A stretch of DNA of 64,000 nucleotides from Ampullaceana balthica (Eukaryota > Mollusca > Gastropoda > Lymnaeidae). The DNA lies in the NCBI GenBank assembly GCA_944989445.1, contig CALYLW010001387.1, positions 1 through 64,000 on the forward strand. Reading direction: 5' to 3'. Below, piece after piece: positions 23,535 to 35,588 of the stretch. Position numbers and translations under genes: made by a program. The notes beneath the pieces were generated by a model. That model was given only the letters and a program-made list of their open reading frames with translations. It did no database searches and had not been told where the DNA came from. The first letter of the stretch is position 1; each line of letters starts with the position of its first letter.

Positions 23535-24525
23535 CACTACCTCGCCAAATGGTTGAGAACCCCTGAGCGTGTTCCTTTGCAACTATGCGGTTCAAACTGG
23601 GAGTTAGAAGAGACGACAACAGAAGCGTGCTGCTTATGTCCTGTTTAGAGGCGTCACTAGGGTTGGTGTCACCTAGTGCGGTAGCTCAAGGTGTCACCCA
23701 TCACGACTTACCCCTTAGGCCTTCTCCGTGTCTGCCAGTACCAATGAAGGGAGCATACAGAACTCTACATTTGGTGTCATCCCATGTGATGGTGTCACTC
23801 GGTGCGTTCCACAGCCCTTTCAACCGTGACGCCTCAGGTCCAGATTATTTCGTTGTTTTGTTTTTATTGCTATCACTTCAGAAAACATCGCTTCACACGG
23901 ACAGGATGTCGGAAATGGCAATAGAAATTTAAGTGCCAATTTCTCAATCCTATTTGTTGGTTAGTAAAGATATAGGACATAACAAATCATCAGGCACATC
24001 CTCCTGCTAAAAATATCGCAAAAAATTATTTTGGCCTTGTTTTCGGTAGCTTTAGACTGCATACCATGGTGAAGCATGAAACCTCAATCCTGTCTTGATG
24101 TCTTCTGGTTTGTCCCCAGTGCGCCTAGTCATAGTGTTAGCTGACAAAGGTATGTTTGGTATATTTTTAACACCAATCTCTCCTGGAGGTTCACGGTAAA
24201 AATCTTTAGGAAAGGGCGAGATCAATTCTTCACCGATAATAAATTATGGCTTGTTATTTTTATCAATATGGTTAGCCACCAGATATGAAGCTCTCAGTGA
24301 GTTCTCCTTTATTGAGGTGGTGACCCTCAGAAAAGTCTTTTCTCCTTCGTGTTCCAGTTGTTTTTTTTTAATTTCTAAATAATGCAGGGGTTTTTGCGCA
24401 CTTTTGAGAGAAATACAACACAGTTTTAAAAAAATTAACATAATTAAATGTTTCTTGAAAGGTCCGATACCATATGATCAACGGCCTGGTACCAGTCCGC
24501 GGCCCAAGGATTGGGGACCACAGAT
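23535..24525. mobile_element. Remains of hAT-type elements
   Basis: 'ggttgagaacccctg' (about 23552-23566) is a typical hAT right terminus. The next stretch (ggcgtcactagggttggtgt, 23650-23669) resembles common hAT-derived repeats, and 'aaggattggggaccac' (24508-24523) looks like another hAT end. Partner ends and target duplications were not found, so boundaries are approximate. The 115-codon frame at 23585-23932 lies in this material and is not a believable gene. Confidence 0.4.
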
Positions 24526-24589
24526 CTTAAAGACTACTTAGTAAAGTTTGCCGACAGTTTCAAATGTCACGCACATCCTCATTCAACGT

Positions 24590-24800
24590 CTTTCATTCAT
24601 ACTAAGTCATTCATTAGTCAATAATAATTCATTCACTCAAAGTCATTCATTCAACTCAATTATTTAAATCACTCCTAATCGTGTATTCTCTAAGAGTCAA
24701 TCATTAACCGTATTACGTTCATCAAAAGTAATTCACTCGCTTAAGTTCATTCATTCACCTAAATTAAATCATTCACTTAAAGTCAAAATTCACGTCTATA
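24590..24800. repeat. Degenerate ATTC-rich simple repeat
   Basis: Loose recurrence of 'agtcattcattca' and relatives. No precise period. Confidence 0.6.
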
Positions 24801-24900
24801 CCTTTCAATCCTTATAGTACTTCATCCTCATGTACTCAGTTCATTTAATAAACTGTCATTTAACCTCACCATGCAGGTTTATGTTTTTTTTTGTGTTTTC

Positions 24901-25306
24901 GGGGCCATCCATAAATGACGTCACGCACCTAGCATGGAGGGGGGTCCACACATTTGTGACGATGTGTGATTTGGGGGGAGGGGGGGTGGAGTTTAAGATT
25001 TGTCAAAACATGCTACTTTAAATAAAAGTTGCACTTAAATAATCGATTTCTTACAATTTATTTTCTGACGTTTTCACACGTGCTACGATATTAGAGTGCA
25101 GCCTTACACTAAATACATACTAAAATGACAATATCTGAAACATGCTAATTTTTTGAAAAAGAAAATACGGCTTTTAAGGGGGAGGGGGTGTTCAAAGCTT
25201 TGTGTCATCATATTGGAGGGAAGTCCAAGTTTTTGTGACGAAGTTTGACAAGGGGGAGAGGGGTTAAAAATCGGCCAAAATCGCGTGACGTCATTTATGG
25301 ATGGCC
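24901..25306. mobile_element. MITE family E, copy 1
   Basis: Terminal inverted repeats 'ggccatccataaatgacgtc' (left) and 'gacgtcatttatggatggcc' (right) are perfect over 20 bp. The interior has G-rich tracts and 'ggccaaaatcgcg'. It is non-coding. Flanks tgttttc and tgttctg are similar but not identical. The second copy is at 35589. Confidence 0.88.
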
Positions 25307-25695
25307 TGTTCTGTCAAAATCATTAATTCCCCATCTCAATCACACCTGACTTAATACTCTCTCATGGTATCGAGATGCTAGACTAGATCATGTTGCTAGA
25401 TCATGTTTTAAGACTTTATGTCCATTCTTACAATTTGTGAACTGGAAAAAGCAAGTTGTCTACAAGAAGGATAACAACAAGTCTGTCTTCGTTTTATTGT
25501 GTGACTACCCACCCAATGCCTGGTCGACCCTGTCATTATTTGACAGGCGGACTTTCTCATATTACACATTCAGACACACCCGCACAAAAACCTTCACTAC
25601 CACCTACACACACATTCTCCCCTACACACCCACACATGCTGCCTCAGAAACAAATGGCATACACACACACTTTCTTCACTAACTAACACCCCCAT

Positions 25696-25703
25696 CCAAT
25701 CAC

Positions 25704-25774
<71 letters not shown>

Positions 25775-25800
25775 ACACAGACACACAGACACACACAGAA
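25696..25800. repeat. (CA)n microsatellite
   Basis: Nearly pure CA dinucleotides, ending in ACAG-containing variants. A looser CA-rich zone precedes it from 25560. Confidence 0.95.
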
Positions 25801-26139
25801 TATGTCACCACACATCAAAAATTGGAAACGTTCCGCAGACTAAAAGTAGCTCCAAGTTTATCGGTCATTAGAGGTCATGGAGGTCAAGTAAACCCGAGAT
25901 TAATTTCTGTTTATGTTCCGGAGGAGGCGGGAGCGAGGGCTGATGAGTACCTACACGAGTTGTGACGGAGGGGTTGTGATGGAGGGGTTGTTAAATGCCA
26001 ACCGGGTTACTCCACGAGACTTAGCGGTGGACGTGAATAAGGAATTAAACAAACAACCAGACGCCATGCCACCACATCAGAGAAATAAATGATCCCCAAA
26101 AACACATGCTTCGTTTAATTCATAGCTCATGATTTTTAC

Positions 26140-26560
26140 CACGTTTTTATTAACTCGCTTTCGTTCCTGTATGTTGGTTTGTTTGTCCAAGATTTTTTCA
26201 AATCTACCAACGTAAAATTGAACCACTTCTGATAGTCCTAGAGATCTGAAAATTTTACCACAGATAGATCTTGGATGACAATGCATTGTATCAAAAATTC
26301 GGACCGATCGAATGTACCGTTTTTAAATTATTAAACGTTTTAGTTTATCTATAGTCTATGTATAAGCATCTGTACCGTCGGCTTTTGTTGATTAATATAA
26401 GTGGACTAAAAAGAATAAAATAAATAGAAGATCGTTTTTAGTCATATTAAACTAAAGTACTTAAACTTATAAGTTTTAAATTATTTTTTTCTTTTTAGTC
26501 CGCTTATAAAAACCTGGTTTTTGAAAATCTTTTTTTTACTTCTACTTATTTTATATTCTT
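26140..26560. repeat. Family B copy with short foldback
   Basis: Shares 'actcgctttcgttcctgt', 'gatcttggatgacaatgc' and 'gatctgaaaattttaccac' with the 11590-13190 block. The second half (26400-26530) pairs 'gtggactaaaaagaa' with 'ttctttttagtccgc' in inverted orientation. Confidence 0.8.
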
Positions 26561-26689
26561 TGTTGTCGAAGTATACCGTAACCTTAGTTTGCTTAATTTG
26601 TGAGTCTGAAGTTTCAGTACAAAAGCCGTTCAATGGATTTACTTCAATAGCTGAATAATAAATGAAGGGATTTGTTATGGCCGTGTTAG

Positions 26690-27350
26690 TCTACGTCAGC
26701 ATTACCCCCTGTTGGGAGGGGTTGGAGATTATTGGAGCGGGGACGAAGTCTCGGGGGGGGGGCGGGGGGTCGGTACACTTCACAAAAAGATATGTGGGGT
26801 TAATATAAATAGAACAGGAAAACATAAAAAAAGGGGGGGGGCTTCAGACAAAAACGTTTGGGGAAATATCAAGGCTAGAGAAATTAAAAACATGAGTGAA
26901 AATATCCGCAGAAAAAGAAACGAGTCAACTAAATAGATTATCAGAGCGATTCGATGTTTGAAACACACACGGTTCGAATCCTATAAACAATAGAGTTATA
27001 TAACACTAAACATCCAAACATTCACGAATCAACCTTACAATGTTGCAACACGAAGCTATGATGTAGCATAATGAAGACGTGCTTGAATAAAAAATAGTAA
27101 TATGTAACGATAAACGTCAATGTCAACAATCAGAACGGACACGAATCAGCAATAAAATTTTGTATCACTAAGCTATGATGATATACATTTACAAATTTTA
27201 AAAAATGGATGATCAGCATTAGTAAAAGAATGATGTAAAAACGTGAAGAAATGAAAGCATTGACATCTTGAGCAATTTTGTAAAAAAAAAGTTAATGTTT
27301 CTATAAGTCTAGGTTCATCGCAGAAATTGTTGTTTCTTACTATTTAGCAA
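26690..27350. other. Unassigned sequence with G-rich patches
   Basis: G runs at 26750-26770 and 26830-26840. No element end or convincing gene; the 62-74 codon frames are not recognisable. Confidence 0.4.
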
Positions 27351-27453
27351 TGGTTCTCAAATATTTTTGCCCACCGCCTCATTTGTGGAATGACCCGTGA
27401 CACCCCTTCCCATTTGAACTACCTCATCTCAAGCTTAAACACCTACTTTAGAT

Positions 27454-27744
27454 CAGTGCTTCTCAAACTTTTTAGTATGGCGTACCGGCAGGAATTTTTC
27501 CATTGCTCCACGGACCGGTGTACTATCTTACGTGTACTGATGTGGTAGCGGAATGTAAATTGTTTTATTTTTATTTATTTTTTTCATTTTATGTGCTTAT
27601 TGCCGAAAAATGACATATTCTAAAGGGTTAGTTTAAATGTTTGAAAATGAAAGATTATATTTATATTTGACTATACTTTATTGATATCTTCTGCGTACCG
27701 GCGGTGGATTGTCCACAGACCGACCACCACTTTCAGTAGCACTG
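27454..27744. mobile_element. hAT MITE with 8-bp target duplication
   Basis: Begins 'cagtgcttctcaaactt', a Charlie-like hAT terminus, and ends 'cagtagcactg'. Flanks ctttagat (27446-27453) and ctctagat (27745-27752) match at 7 of 8 positions, as expected for a hAT target-site duplication. Interior includes two 'gtaccggcgg'-type segments near the ends. Non-coding. A second hAT-like start (caatggttctcaaat) at 27346 has no clear partner. Confidence 0.85.
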
Positions 27745-28889
27745 CTCTAGATGACTAATAAAAAGTATTTAACACGACTTTTAAGGTATCATTTCTGGGC
27801 AAATAAACATCGCAAATTGTTGACAGCATACAAGTGAAATTCTTCTTGAATCCGATTATTTCCTAAGAATATGATAATTTGCATGACTTTGGATAGACTT
27901 GATCATTTCTAAGACCGGAAAAAGTCATAAACAATTCGGTCATTGGGCTATTTTTAGATTCAGGTCAAACCTTTTCAGAAATGTCCATTACAACAGTGTA
28001 TTTTGATACATTGATCTCACTAAAAACAATCTTCTAGGTGGAATTTTTTGTGCAAAAAATATTTCTTTACACTTAGGTTTGCAGCCGAAAAAAATATTAA
28101 AATGTCGAAGACTTAAAACTTAAATAAATAAGTCTTGACATATTTTAAATTATTTAAAGATGAGTGTAAGCGTTCGTTCGATAGTCGTAACTACGGTAAA
28201 CACTAGTCCTAGCGTAGTCAATTATTAACATATAAATCATATATGTATTTTAATATTGTTTTCCTTGGTCCTTGCCTTACAAAGAATATATGCCTTGGTA
28301 GTTATTAGTAATAAACTTACACTAAGATTATGACTTTAATTATAATTACATCATAGTATGAAAGAATAAACTTCATGGACGAACGAGCAACTACTAGAGC
28401 CTAAGTCAGAGCAGATGTAGAGTCACTAATTCATTTACATAATTAATGATAATTCATGATTGCAAGGACGTTCCATTTCGCATAATATAATATTAAATAA
28501 TATAACCATCTATTGATATTTTAATTTAAATAAATAAGCCTAAGCATTTATTTAAGATGAGTGAAAGTGTAAGCGGTCGTTCGATAGACGGAGCCGGCCG
28601 TTGCCACTAGTACTAGTAACTAGTGCTAACAAACTTATATTTAATATAAATTGTTTTCGTTGGTTCATATAAATTATATATGCCTTAATATTTATTAGTA
28701 ATAAACTGACACTAAGATTATGACTTTAATTATAATTACATCATAAGTTTTACAAGTAAATAGTATGAATGAATAAAAATCTCGGATGAATGAGCGAATG
28801 AACTAAAAATAAAAAAGTATAGTCTGTAAATTTACATATTAATATTAAATTCACTCTCGCAAGGAAGCTCTATTTCGCATTATATAATA

Positions 28890-29390
28890 CTAGACGCCCC
28901 GCGGCGTAGCATACGCCGCAGACTTGCTCATAGATAGTGCAAGGAAAAAAAGGGAGGGGGAGAACGGACACAAACAGTAGCACGAACAAATGGGAACAAC
29001 GCGGGTGAACGATGGGGGACCACCGAAGCATTTCTGGTAAGTATTTAGGACATCGCCACAATATATAAACAAATATTACAGCCATGAAGCCAAGTTGGAG
29101 AGCAACAACTTCGTCCATGAACGAAATATGCGAACAATAGAAACAGACAGGTACCTGGTGAAGGAATTGATGTAACATTGAACAAAGTTTTTTTCCGTGA
29201 CATGCGAAGCGGTGTTTATGTTTGCTAAGAAAGGGGGGAAAAGAATAGGCATTGACATTTTTAAAAATAAAAAAAAACATATGTTGCCACTTGGGCTTGA
29301 ACCTAAGACCTTCCGCATGTTAGGCGGATGTAATAACCAATATACTACGAAATACATACACACTGTGCAGGAACTTCGAAAGTGAATGTA
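28890..29390 (-). mobile_element. Non-autonomous Helitron with tRNA-Val-like module (copy 2)
   Basis: The left edge has CTAG preceded by A, then 'acgccccgcggcgtagcata' and 'cgccgc', which is the reverse complement of the hairpin 3' terminus in copy 1. It continues with the shared 'gaacggacacaaac', a unique middle, and a tRNA-Val-like segment at 29285-29352. The 5' end is shortened or diverged relative to copy 1, so the right boundary is approximate; family C resumes by about 29392. Open frames up to 136 codons on the minus strand have no recognisable domain. Confidence 0.8.
29285..29352 (-). ncRNA. tRNA-Val-like pol III module inside Helitron
   Basis: Minus-strand reading gives 'cgtagtatattggttattac' and 'atccgcctaacatgcgg', then 'aaggtcttaggttcaagccc'. 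This follows the order of eukaryotic tRNA-Val(AAC): A box, anticodon arm with a cctaaca loop closed by ccgc/gcgg, then B box. The T arm is imperfect. Of the three copies it best preserves the anticodon arm. Confidence 0.7.
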
Positions 29391-30121
29391 TATATCAGAT
29401 CATCATAATATGACCTAATAGATATATTTTTCTTTAAAATTCTATAAAATCAAGGTTTTTAAACAAGTTTTAGATAATTTCAATGAGCGCATTCCCTCTA
29501 ATAGTTATGAATAAATATTAACTACTTGACCTTACGGCACCTCAGACGGTGACCTAGTTATAGATCGAGTCTATTATTAGACTTCCGGTAAATAATGACC
29601 AACCCTATACAACAATTTGCTGTTGAAAAATGTGATTATTTGCCTAATAAGAGTGTGATTATTTGATTATTAATTTAGTGAAGTTACAACACAGTTTATA
29701 TAAGAAGACGAAGTTTCTTCAGTAACACTTGCCTTTTGTCTGAGTTGTAAAAATATTATCATCTCAAATTTTGTCAATAGACGTGGTAAAATTATGACAC
29801 TTTTAACATTGCATTCAAATTTTTAAATTTAAAAGACACTTAATGGAAAGTTTATTCATAATAATTTATATATCGTCAAAATCTCTAGGCTCTCTGTTTT
29901 AAAACAAAATATTGACTTATTGTCTTTCATTTAAATATTACTTGATATTTATCCATTGATACATCATTATATTTTAAACCCTTGACAAAATAATCTGCAT
30001 TAATTTGTTACTATGCTTCTAGAAAAGCGCTTTAAAATTAGCAGACGGTTTATGAACTGTGTAAAGGCAAAGGCCAATATAGCTCTGTCCCCCCCCCGCA
30101 ACCCATACTGGAAGCCGAAAT

Positions 30122-30226
30122 ACTACAGGTCAGTCTCACCACATTACCTCGTCCGATGTTGATGTGAACAATAATACAGGCCAGTCTGACCACATTACCT
30201 CGTCCGATTGTTGATGTGAACAATAA
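30122..30226. repeat. 51-bp tandem duplication
   Basis: Two copies of 'accacattacctcgtccgat' plus 'gttgatgtgaacaataa', starting at about 30123 and 30174. Confidence 0.85.
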
Positions 30227-30270
30227 GGAATGGGAGGGTGATAGATCATAAGGTTTACTTGACATTTTCA

Positions 30271-30512
30271 GTGGTGCCTAGGAGTAGAGATGGCCTACTG
30301 CTGTATGTGCCTAGGAGTAGAGATGGCCTACTGCTGTATGTGCCTAGGATTAGAGATGGCCTACTGCTGTATGCCTAGGAGTAGAGATCGCCCACTGCTG
30401 TATGTGCCTAGGAGTAGAGATGGCATACTGCTGTATGTGCCTAGGAGTAGAAATGGCATACTGCTGTATGTGCCTAGGAGTAGAAATGGTCTACTGCATT
30501 GTGTCTCAGGCG
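30271..30512. repeat. 33-bp minisatellite, about 7 copies
   Basis: Unit contains 'gtgcctaggagtagagatgg' and 'cctactgctgtat'. One copy is 29 bp. The 92-codon frame at 30290-30568 follows from the 33-bp period. Confidence 0.94.
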
Positions 30513-31279
30513 TGTTAGTAAGGGGAGCAAAAATATTCGCAACATTTCAATGTTATCCAGGGGAGTAAAACAATGAGACAATGTCAAGATCGTTGAATGG
30601 AAAGTACATTGTTCGTTCAACTGGTGTTAAACGACATATCCTCATGTTTTTTGTAGTAAAGTGCTGGGTCAGATCTTGCGATTTTTTTATAACAAAAGAA
30701 ATGACAACACCATTTAATACAATCCTTACCAAAGTGGTCAAATGTTGACTGGTCAAGTTCACGTTTATAATGCATTTTCATATGTCACATATTGTCCTCC
30801 AGGTGGTCGTGTCAACAGTTCAGTAGGTCTGTGGGTGTTATTTTAAGAGATTCGTGTCGTTGTGTTGTTGCGGTGTTGAGTTGTTTCTTGGTTAACGCTC
30901 GTCCTTAAGCTGCTGTGGTTTTCAAAATTTAATACACTTAAACTTTGTTGGAACTATGCGACTCACCAGTTTCATAGAGCGTTTAATTTCGGTGATTAAT
31001 ATAATAATAATTATAGTGTAGAAATCACTTTTGTTACTCTTTTCGGTGTGTTTGTAACAAAGTTTCTTTAGGTGGCCGGGTTGTTAGCCTTGCATGCTCC
31101 CACCTGTGGGAATGCCCCTGATAGCGCAATGGGTAGCTGCCTTTGTTCGGTTTAGGTCCCTAGCCTTTGTGGATCCCTAAACTTCCTACAAGGAAGTAAG
31201 GCTGATTTTGGACCCCCCCGGGTATTTTTTTCCCCGGTACTCACCATATCTGATGGGATTTCCCCTATCCGCTGCCTGG

Positions 31280-32540
31280 GGAGGCGCTCTGTGGAAGATC
31301 AGCATCTTTACACGAGACAATTTAACAATCTAGAGAGACAAGTGAAGCTCAAAGATCGCAGCACCACACCAAATGACAGCAGAGAGGCAGATAGAACGAG
31401 CCTTTTGAAGAGCTTTTAAAAAGGCCAGCTGACAATGGCCTGTTTATTAACCGCAATATTCCTTCCAAATAAGAGATTCGTATGGCCATTCAACAACTTA
31501 GAAATGGAAAGCCTGCAGAACATGAAGACATCCCAGTAGAGGAACTGAAGTCGGACTTGGAAACCAGTATAGAAATGATAAACACCTTCTTTATGAAGAT
31601 ATGAAAGAAGGAGCAAGTTCCTTCTGATTGGAAAGAGGAATACCTCATCAAGGTGACAGAGAAGGGTGTTTTAAGCTCCTGTTCCAACTACAGAGGGATC
31701 CCCCTGCTGTCCTGCTCCAACTAAAGATGGATCACCCTGCTGTCCTGCTCCAACTACAGAAGGATCACCCTTCTCTCCTTCGCATGCATGGTTTTCAACC
31801 GTTTGCTGCTAAACAGAATGAGAAAGGCTGTAGTCCCCTGCTGCGAGACCAGCAAGCTGGCTTCCGCACCAACAGAATCTGTACCCACAATAATATACAC
31901 AAAGGGAAGAGTAAAGTCCTCAAGGTTAATGCCACTAGTACAGCACCCATTATACTAGAAGGAGAAGAACTCGAGGAGGTAAGGGATCTTCAACGCCATG
32001 ATGAAATCTGTGCTGCTATATGGAGCTAAGAGGTGGGAAACAACGGCCAGAATTAAGTTCTTTATTAACAATTGCCTTAGAAGGAGTCTCGTAATTCACT
32101 GTCAAGACAAAATCAGCAACGTGAAATTGTGATAGTGAAGAAGGCAGAAGCCAATAGATCAAGCGATTCTCCAAAAGCTTTGGCGATGGACTGGCCATAC
32201 GCTACGAAAAACGTCCTCTAATACAACAAGGCAGGCCATGAACTGGCCCCCTCAGGTAAAGCGAAAAAGACGTCGCCTAAGAAAACTTGGCGCCATGAGT
32301 TCGAGACAGACATCAAGAGACTTGGCCATAACTGGAAGATGTTGGAGAGGCTGGCCACGGACAAGGATTTCTAGAGGGCTCAATTTGGTGGTCTATGTTG
32401 GAAGATGTTGGAGAGGCTGGTCCAGGACAGGGATTCCTGGAGGGCTCTAGTTAGTGGTCCATGTCCTTGGAAGGTCTGCGGACGCCGACGATGATCGACT
32501 GCAGCTCCTCGTGGACGAAAGGGCTCAACAATAGCATAGA
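31280..32540 (+). pseudogene. Non-LTR retrotransposon, decayed reverse transcriptase
   Basis: Translated in shifting + frames, it gives fragments typical of LINE polymerases. The 5' part reads like 'AIQQLRNGKPAEHEDIPVEE', followed by an FFMK-like stretch and 'EQVPSDWKEEYLIK', 'SSCSNYRGIPLLSC' and 'LLRDQQAGFRTNRICT'. These correspond to the early RT motifs. The 3' part (about 31990-32450) matches the C-terminal 'SVLLYGA' and 'LGHNWKMLERLA' region. The middle, including the catalytic YADD segment, is missing, and stops and frameshifts are common. 31677-31775 holds a local 33-bp triplication. It is a dead insertion; the clade is not certain. Confidence 0.75.
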
Positions 32541-33204
32541 ACCAATGCTATAATATAGAAACATTGGTTTATGTGAGAAAGATATGAAACTTTAACTTAG
32601 AGCTTGTGCTAAAACATATGCCTAAATCTATAATATAGTAGGCAAGGTATAAACTAAAATTTATCTATAAGATACACACCTAGCTACACTGTAGACAGCT
32701 AAATTTAATAGTGTAATCTAGCTATAATATTATCATCTACCTAACATAAATACCCTTAAAAACTAGCATCACTTCTTGAACTATAAAAATTGACTTCTAG
32801 CTGAAATATAGATCTCAATATTAGACTCATTGAATGCACTCTCCAACTCGTTGTCTGTTTTAGAATCAAGACCAGTGTCCAGAGAAAAAGGTTAACGTAC
32901 ACCAGCATTCCCAGCATTCCCAGCGAATGTGTACGCGTACGGCGAGTAATTGATGAGCGGTGATGTTCGCCATTGTTGAAATGTTAGCTTAAACCCACAT
33001 ACCGGATGTGGAATTATGGGTCACCGGATGTCAAACAGATTAGATTTCCATTCCCTTTATTTGGAAACAAGGAGAGGGCAGGGGGACTACTCTAAAGCTT
33101 TTTAAAAAATATGCTTTAACAATTGTATTCAATTTATTTGAGGATAAAATGATTTCGATTTCCAATCGTGTGATTGGTGTTGTAAAACAGTGGGTCGGGT
33201 TGTT

Positions 33205-33356
33205 GCGTGGCATGGGAGAGACGGCTAAATCTTTGATTTTAGACGGCTAAATTTTTGTTTGGGTGGCATGGGAGAGACGGCTAAATCTTTGATTTTAGAC
33301 GGCTATCTCTTTGATTGATGGCATGGGAGACGGCTAAATCTTTGATTTTAGCTTTT
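33205..33356. repeat. ~55-bp tandem repeat, about 3 copies
   Basis: 'ggcatgggagagacggctaa' and 'atctttgattttagacggct' recur with internal half-repeats. Confidence 0.85.
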
Positions 33357-33895
33357 TTTTAAAATGAAATTAACATTTCAACATTAAGAGCATTTTGGTT
33401 TCAATGTATCTGCGTAAACATTTGCTATGACATTATTAATCTCTAAACTTTGTCTTTAAAAAAATTAATTTCAATAAAAAATATCGTGAATAAAAATAAG
33501 GGATCCCAAACTATTGGTTAATAATGAAAGATTTTAATATAAAAGACTTTACGCATTAATGATTTCATCTCATTAATTCTATGTCATAAGCTTCACCTTT
33601 CATGCGTAGATCAACATCAGACAGTGTTTATATTAATACAAACTATAGTTATATAAGAAAATCATTTCAGCTCATAGGAGATGTTCGTCAACCATATGTA
33701 ACATACTAATAATAAAAATAATAATAATGTTAATGTACGCATGAACTATACGGTTACTCTATACAATTTGTTACAGAGTGATTGGCCTGTGAAATGTTAC
33801 ATGCAATAATGCACTCATACATTTCAGTAAGAACTTTGAGGTGGTCATAAAAACGGAGTTGTCTTTTTCTTATTTTTTTTTAATGAAACGCTCGC

Positions 33896-33986
33896 GAGCA
33901 TTTGATCAAACATCACACGAACGCACTATAAAATACGCCAAAATTGGCGTATTTAATAGTGCGTTCGTGTGAGTTTGCAAATGCTC
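33896..33986. repeat. Near-perfect hairpin, stem about 43 bp
   Basis: The arm 'cacacgaacgcactataaaa' plus 'tacgccaa' pairs with 'ttggcgtatt' plus 'taatagtgcgttcgtgtg' with one mismatch in 28. Outer parts (gagcatttgatcaaac, gtttgcaaatgctc) extend the stem with a small bulge. The loop is about 2 bp. It could be a minimal foldback element or a cruciform-prone palindrome. Confidence 0.9.
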
Positions 33987-34124
33987 GAGCATTTGAGGGT
34001 GTGGACCAACACTAAGAAAACATCGAACACGTCTGATCTTGCTTACTTTTTACAACAGGTAATGAGAAAACAAACTACGATGCGAACACTATACCATCGT
34101 GAGTTTTATTTCTATTGTTGAGAC

Positions 34125-34325
34125 ACAGTGTAATTGAGGCACACTCAAAGGCACAATGTCATATAGGCACATTGTCATTAAGCACGATGTCATATTGTCG
34201 CTGTGTCATCGAGCATAGAGTCATACAAGAACAGTATCATTAAGCACAATGTCATACAGGTACATTGTCAATAAGCACAATATCATCTGTGTCATAGTGT
34301 CATATATGCAGAGTGTCATTAAGCG
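34125..34325. repeat. Degenerate ~17-bp repeat
   Basis: Many variants of 'aagcacaatgtcatacagg' and 'acattgtcatt'. Spacing is irregular. Confidence 0.65.
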
Positions 34326-34339
34326 GGTTATGTACAGTT

Positions 34340-35045
34340 ATCTTATCTTATCTTATCTGTTTACAGACGCTCCTTCTATACAGAAGATTATTGCGTCCTA
34401 CATTTATCTATGGTTTGTGTTTAGTCCTGCATTTTTATTAGAGATTTAAATGTTGATAAAGTGTTGATTTTCCTGGATTCTTCACGCAACCCATTCCACG
34501 CCCGAATTCCGGACGGGAAGAAGGAAAACTTGTATGTGTTTGTTCTTGCATACGGAATAAGAAAGGTGTTTTTATCCTTATGTCTATCTGAGGGTTGTAT
34601 TAAGTTATCTTTGTGTTGTATTTCTAAATTAGAATTAATTGCTTTATGTATGATTACTACTTTGCTCTTGGTTCTTCTATCCTCTAGTGTTTCAAGGTTT
34701 AATGATTTAACTAATGGTGTTATTCTTGTCAGTTTCGAATATTCTCCAGTAATGAATCTGGCAGCTCTTTTTTTAATTTGTTCTAGTTTATCAATGTTTT
34801 CTTTGGTGGATGGGTCCCATACAGAAGATGCATATTCTAGTACAGGTCTCACCAGAGTGAGATAGCATTTTAGTTTTATATCTCTATTACATTTGTTAAA
34901 GTTCCTTTTTATAAAGCCTAAGGTTTTGTTTGATTTTTTAATAACTTCATTGTCATGGGGATTCCATGATAGTTTCTCATTTATTAAGACTCCTAAGTAT
35001 TTTGCATCTTTAGTTTGGGTCAGTTCTTTTCCATGAATGTAATAT
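34340..35045 (-). pseudogene. LINE (CR1/jockey-like) 3' fragment, copy 1
   Basis: On the minus strand it encodes the C-terminal end of a non-LTR reverse transcriptase: 'LVRPVLEYASSVWDPSTKEN' at the start of a 143-codon open stretch (34421-34852), then 'LEQIKKRAARFITGEY' and 'FFPSGIRAWNGL', ending in a stop. It ends in a tail of (GATAA) units at 34340-34362, typical of LINEs with short 3' microsatellite tails. It is 5'-truncated at about 35045, before the catalytic motifs, so it cannot move itself. Two near-identical copies are at 46478 and 51195. Confidence 0.85.
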
Positions 35046-35588
35046 TTTGGTTACAGATAAGCTTGTTCTGTATTAGGTTTTTTTTTAACCTACACTCAGA
35101 AACTGTTCATGTTTACCCCTCCCCAACTCATGTATCATTTCTACTGCATTTTCCATACAATGGCAGATAATTCGCATGAATAAATTAGAATACAAATATT
35201 TATTATTAAACTACCCAGTAAGCTCCCCTTTATTTCCAAATATTCATGACGTGTAAGTGACGTCATGGATATTGTACCGGAAATGCCGCTGGGTCGATAA
35301 AGGTCTGACAAGAAACTCTGTATGAATTTCTGTGTGTTTAGAAACACATCACTTTGTTAAGGCGATTAGAAACATGTGTGGGGCCCTTAAATCCCTGTCG
35401 AATGTTTTCATTCCTCGCGGGAACAGATGGTTTCTGCACGTCAAGTTTGAAATATTACCAGGCCATTAGATGCGAGATTCATTCACAACTGTGTTGAAAC
35501 ATGTAAACTTAAGACTTAAACTATATGTGATCATTTTAGTATTTTAAACACTTTCTTGTGACTTTGTTATTGCTTGTAGTGCAGCAAA

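Larger units (their letters stand above)
27860..29640. repeat. Family C interspersed repeat, copy 1, interrupted by a Helitron
   Basis: Ordered blocks shared with 46090-50640: 'atttctaagaccggaaaa', 'aaaactatcttctaggtg'-like, 'gcggtcgttcgatag', 'attgttttccttgg', 'taataaact.acactaag', 'gcaaggacgttccatttcgc', 'ggttttgaacaagtttt'-like and 'agacttccggtaaataatga'. An internal ~400-bp section occurs twice (28130-28500, 28500-28889). No coding potential was found. The Helitron at 28890-29390 is absent from the equivalent place in the other copy. Confidence 0.75.

Noticed and set aside
29285..29352. Functional tRNA-Val gene
   Set aside because: T arm and acceptor stem are imperfect, and it lies inside a Helitron shared with other decayed copies.
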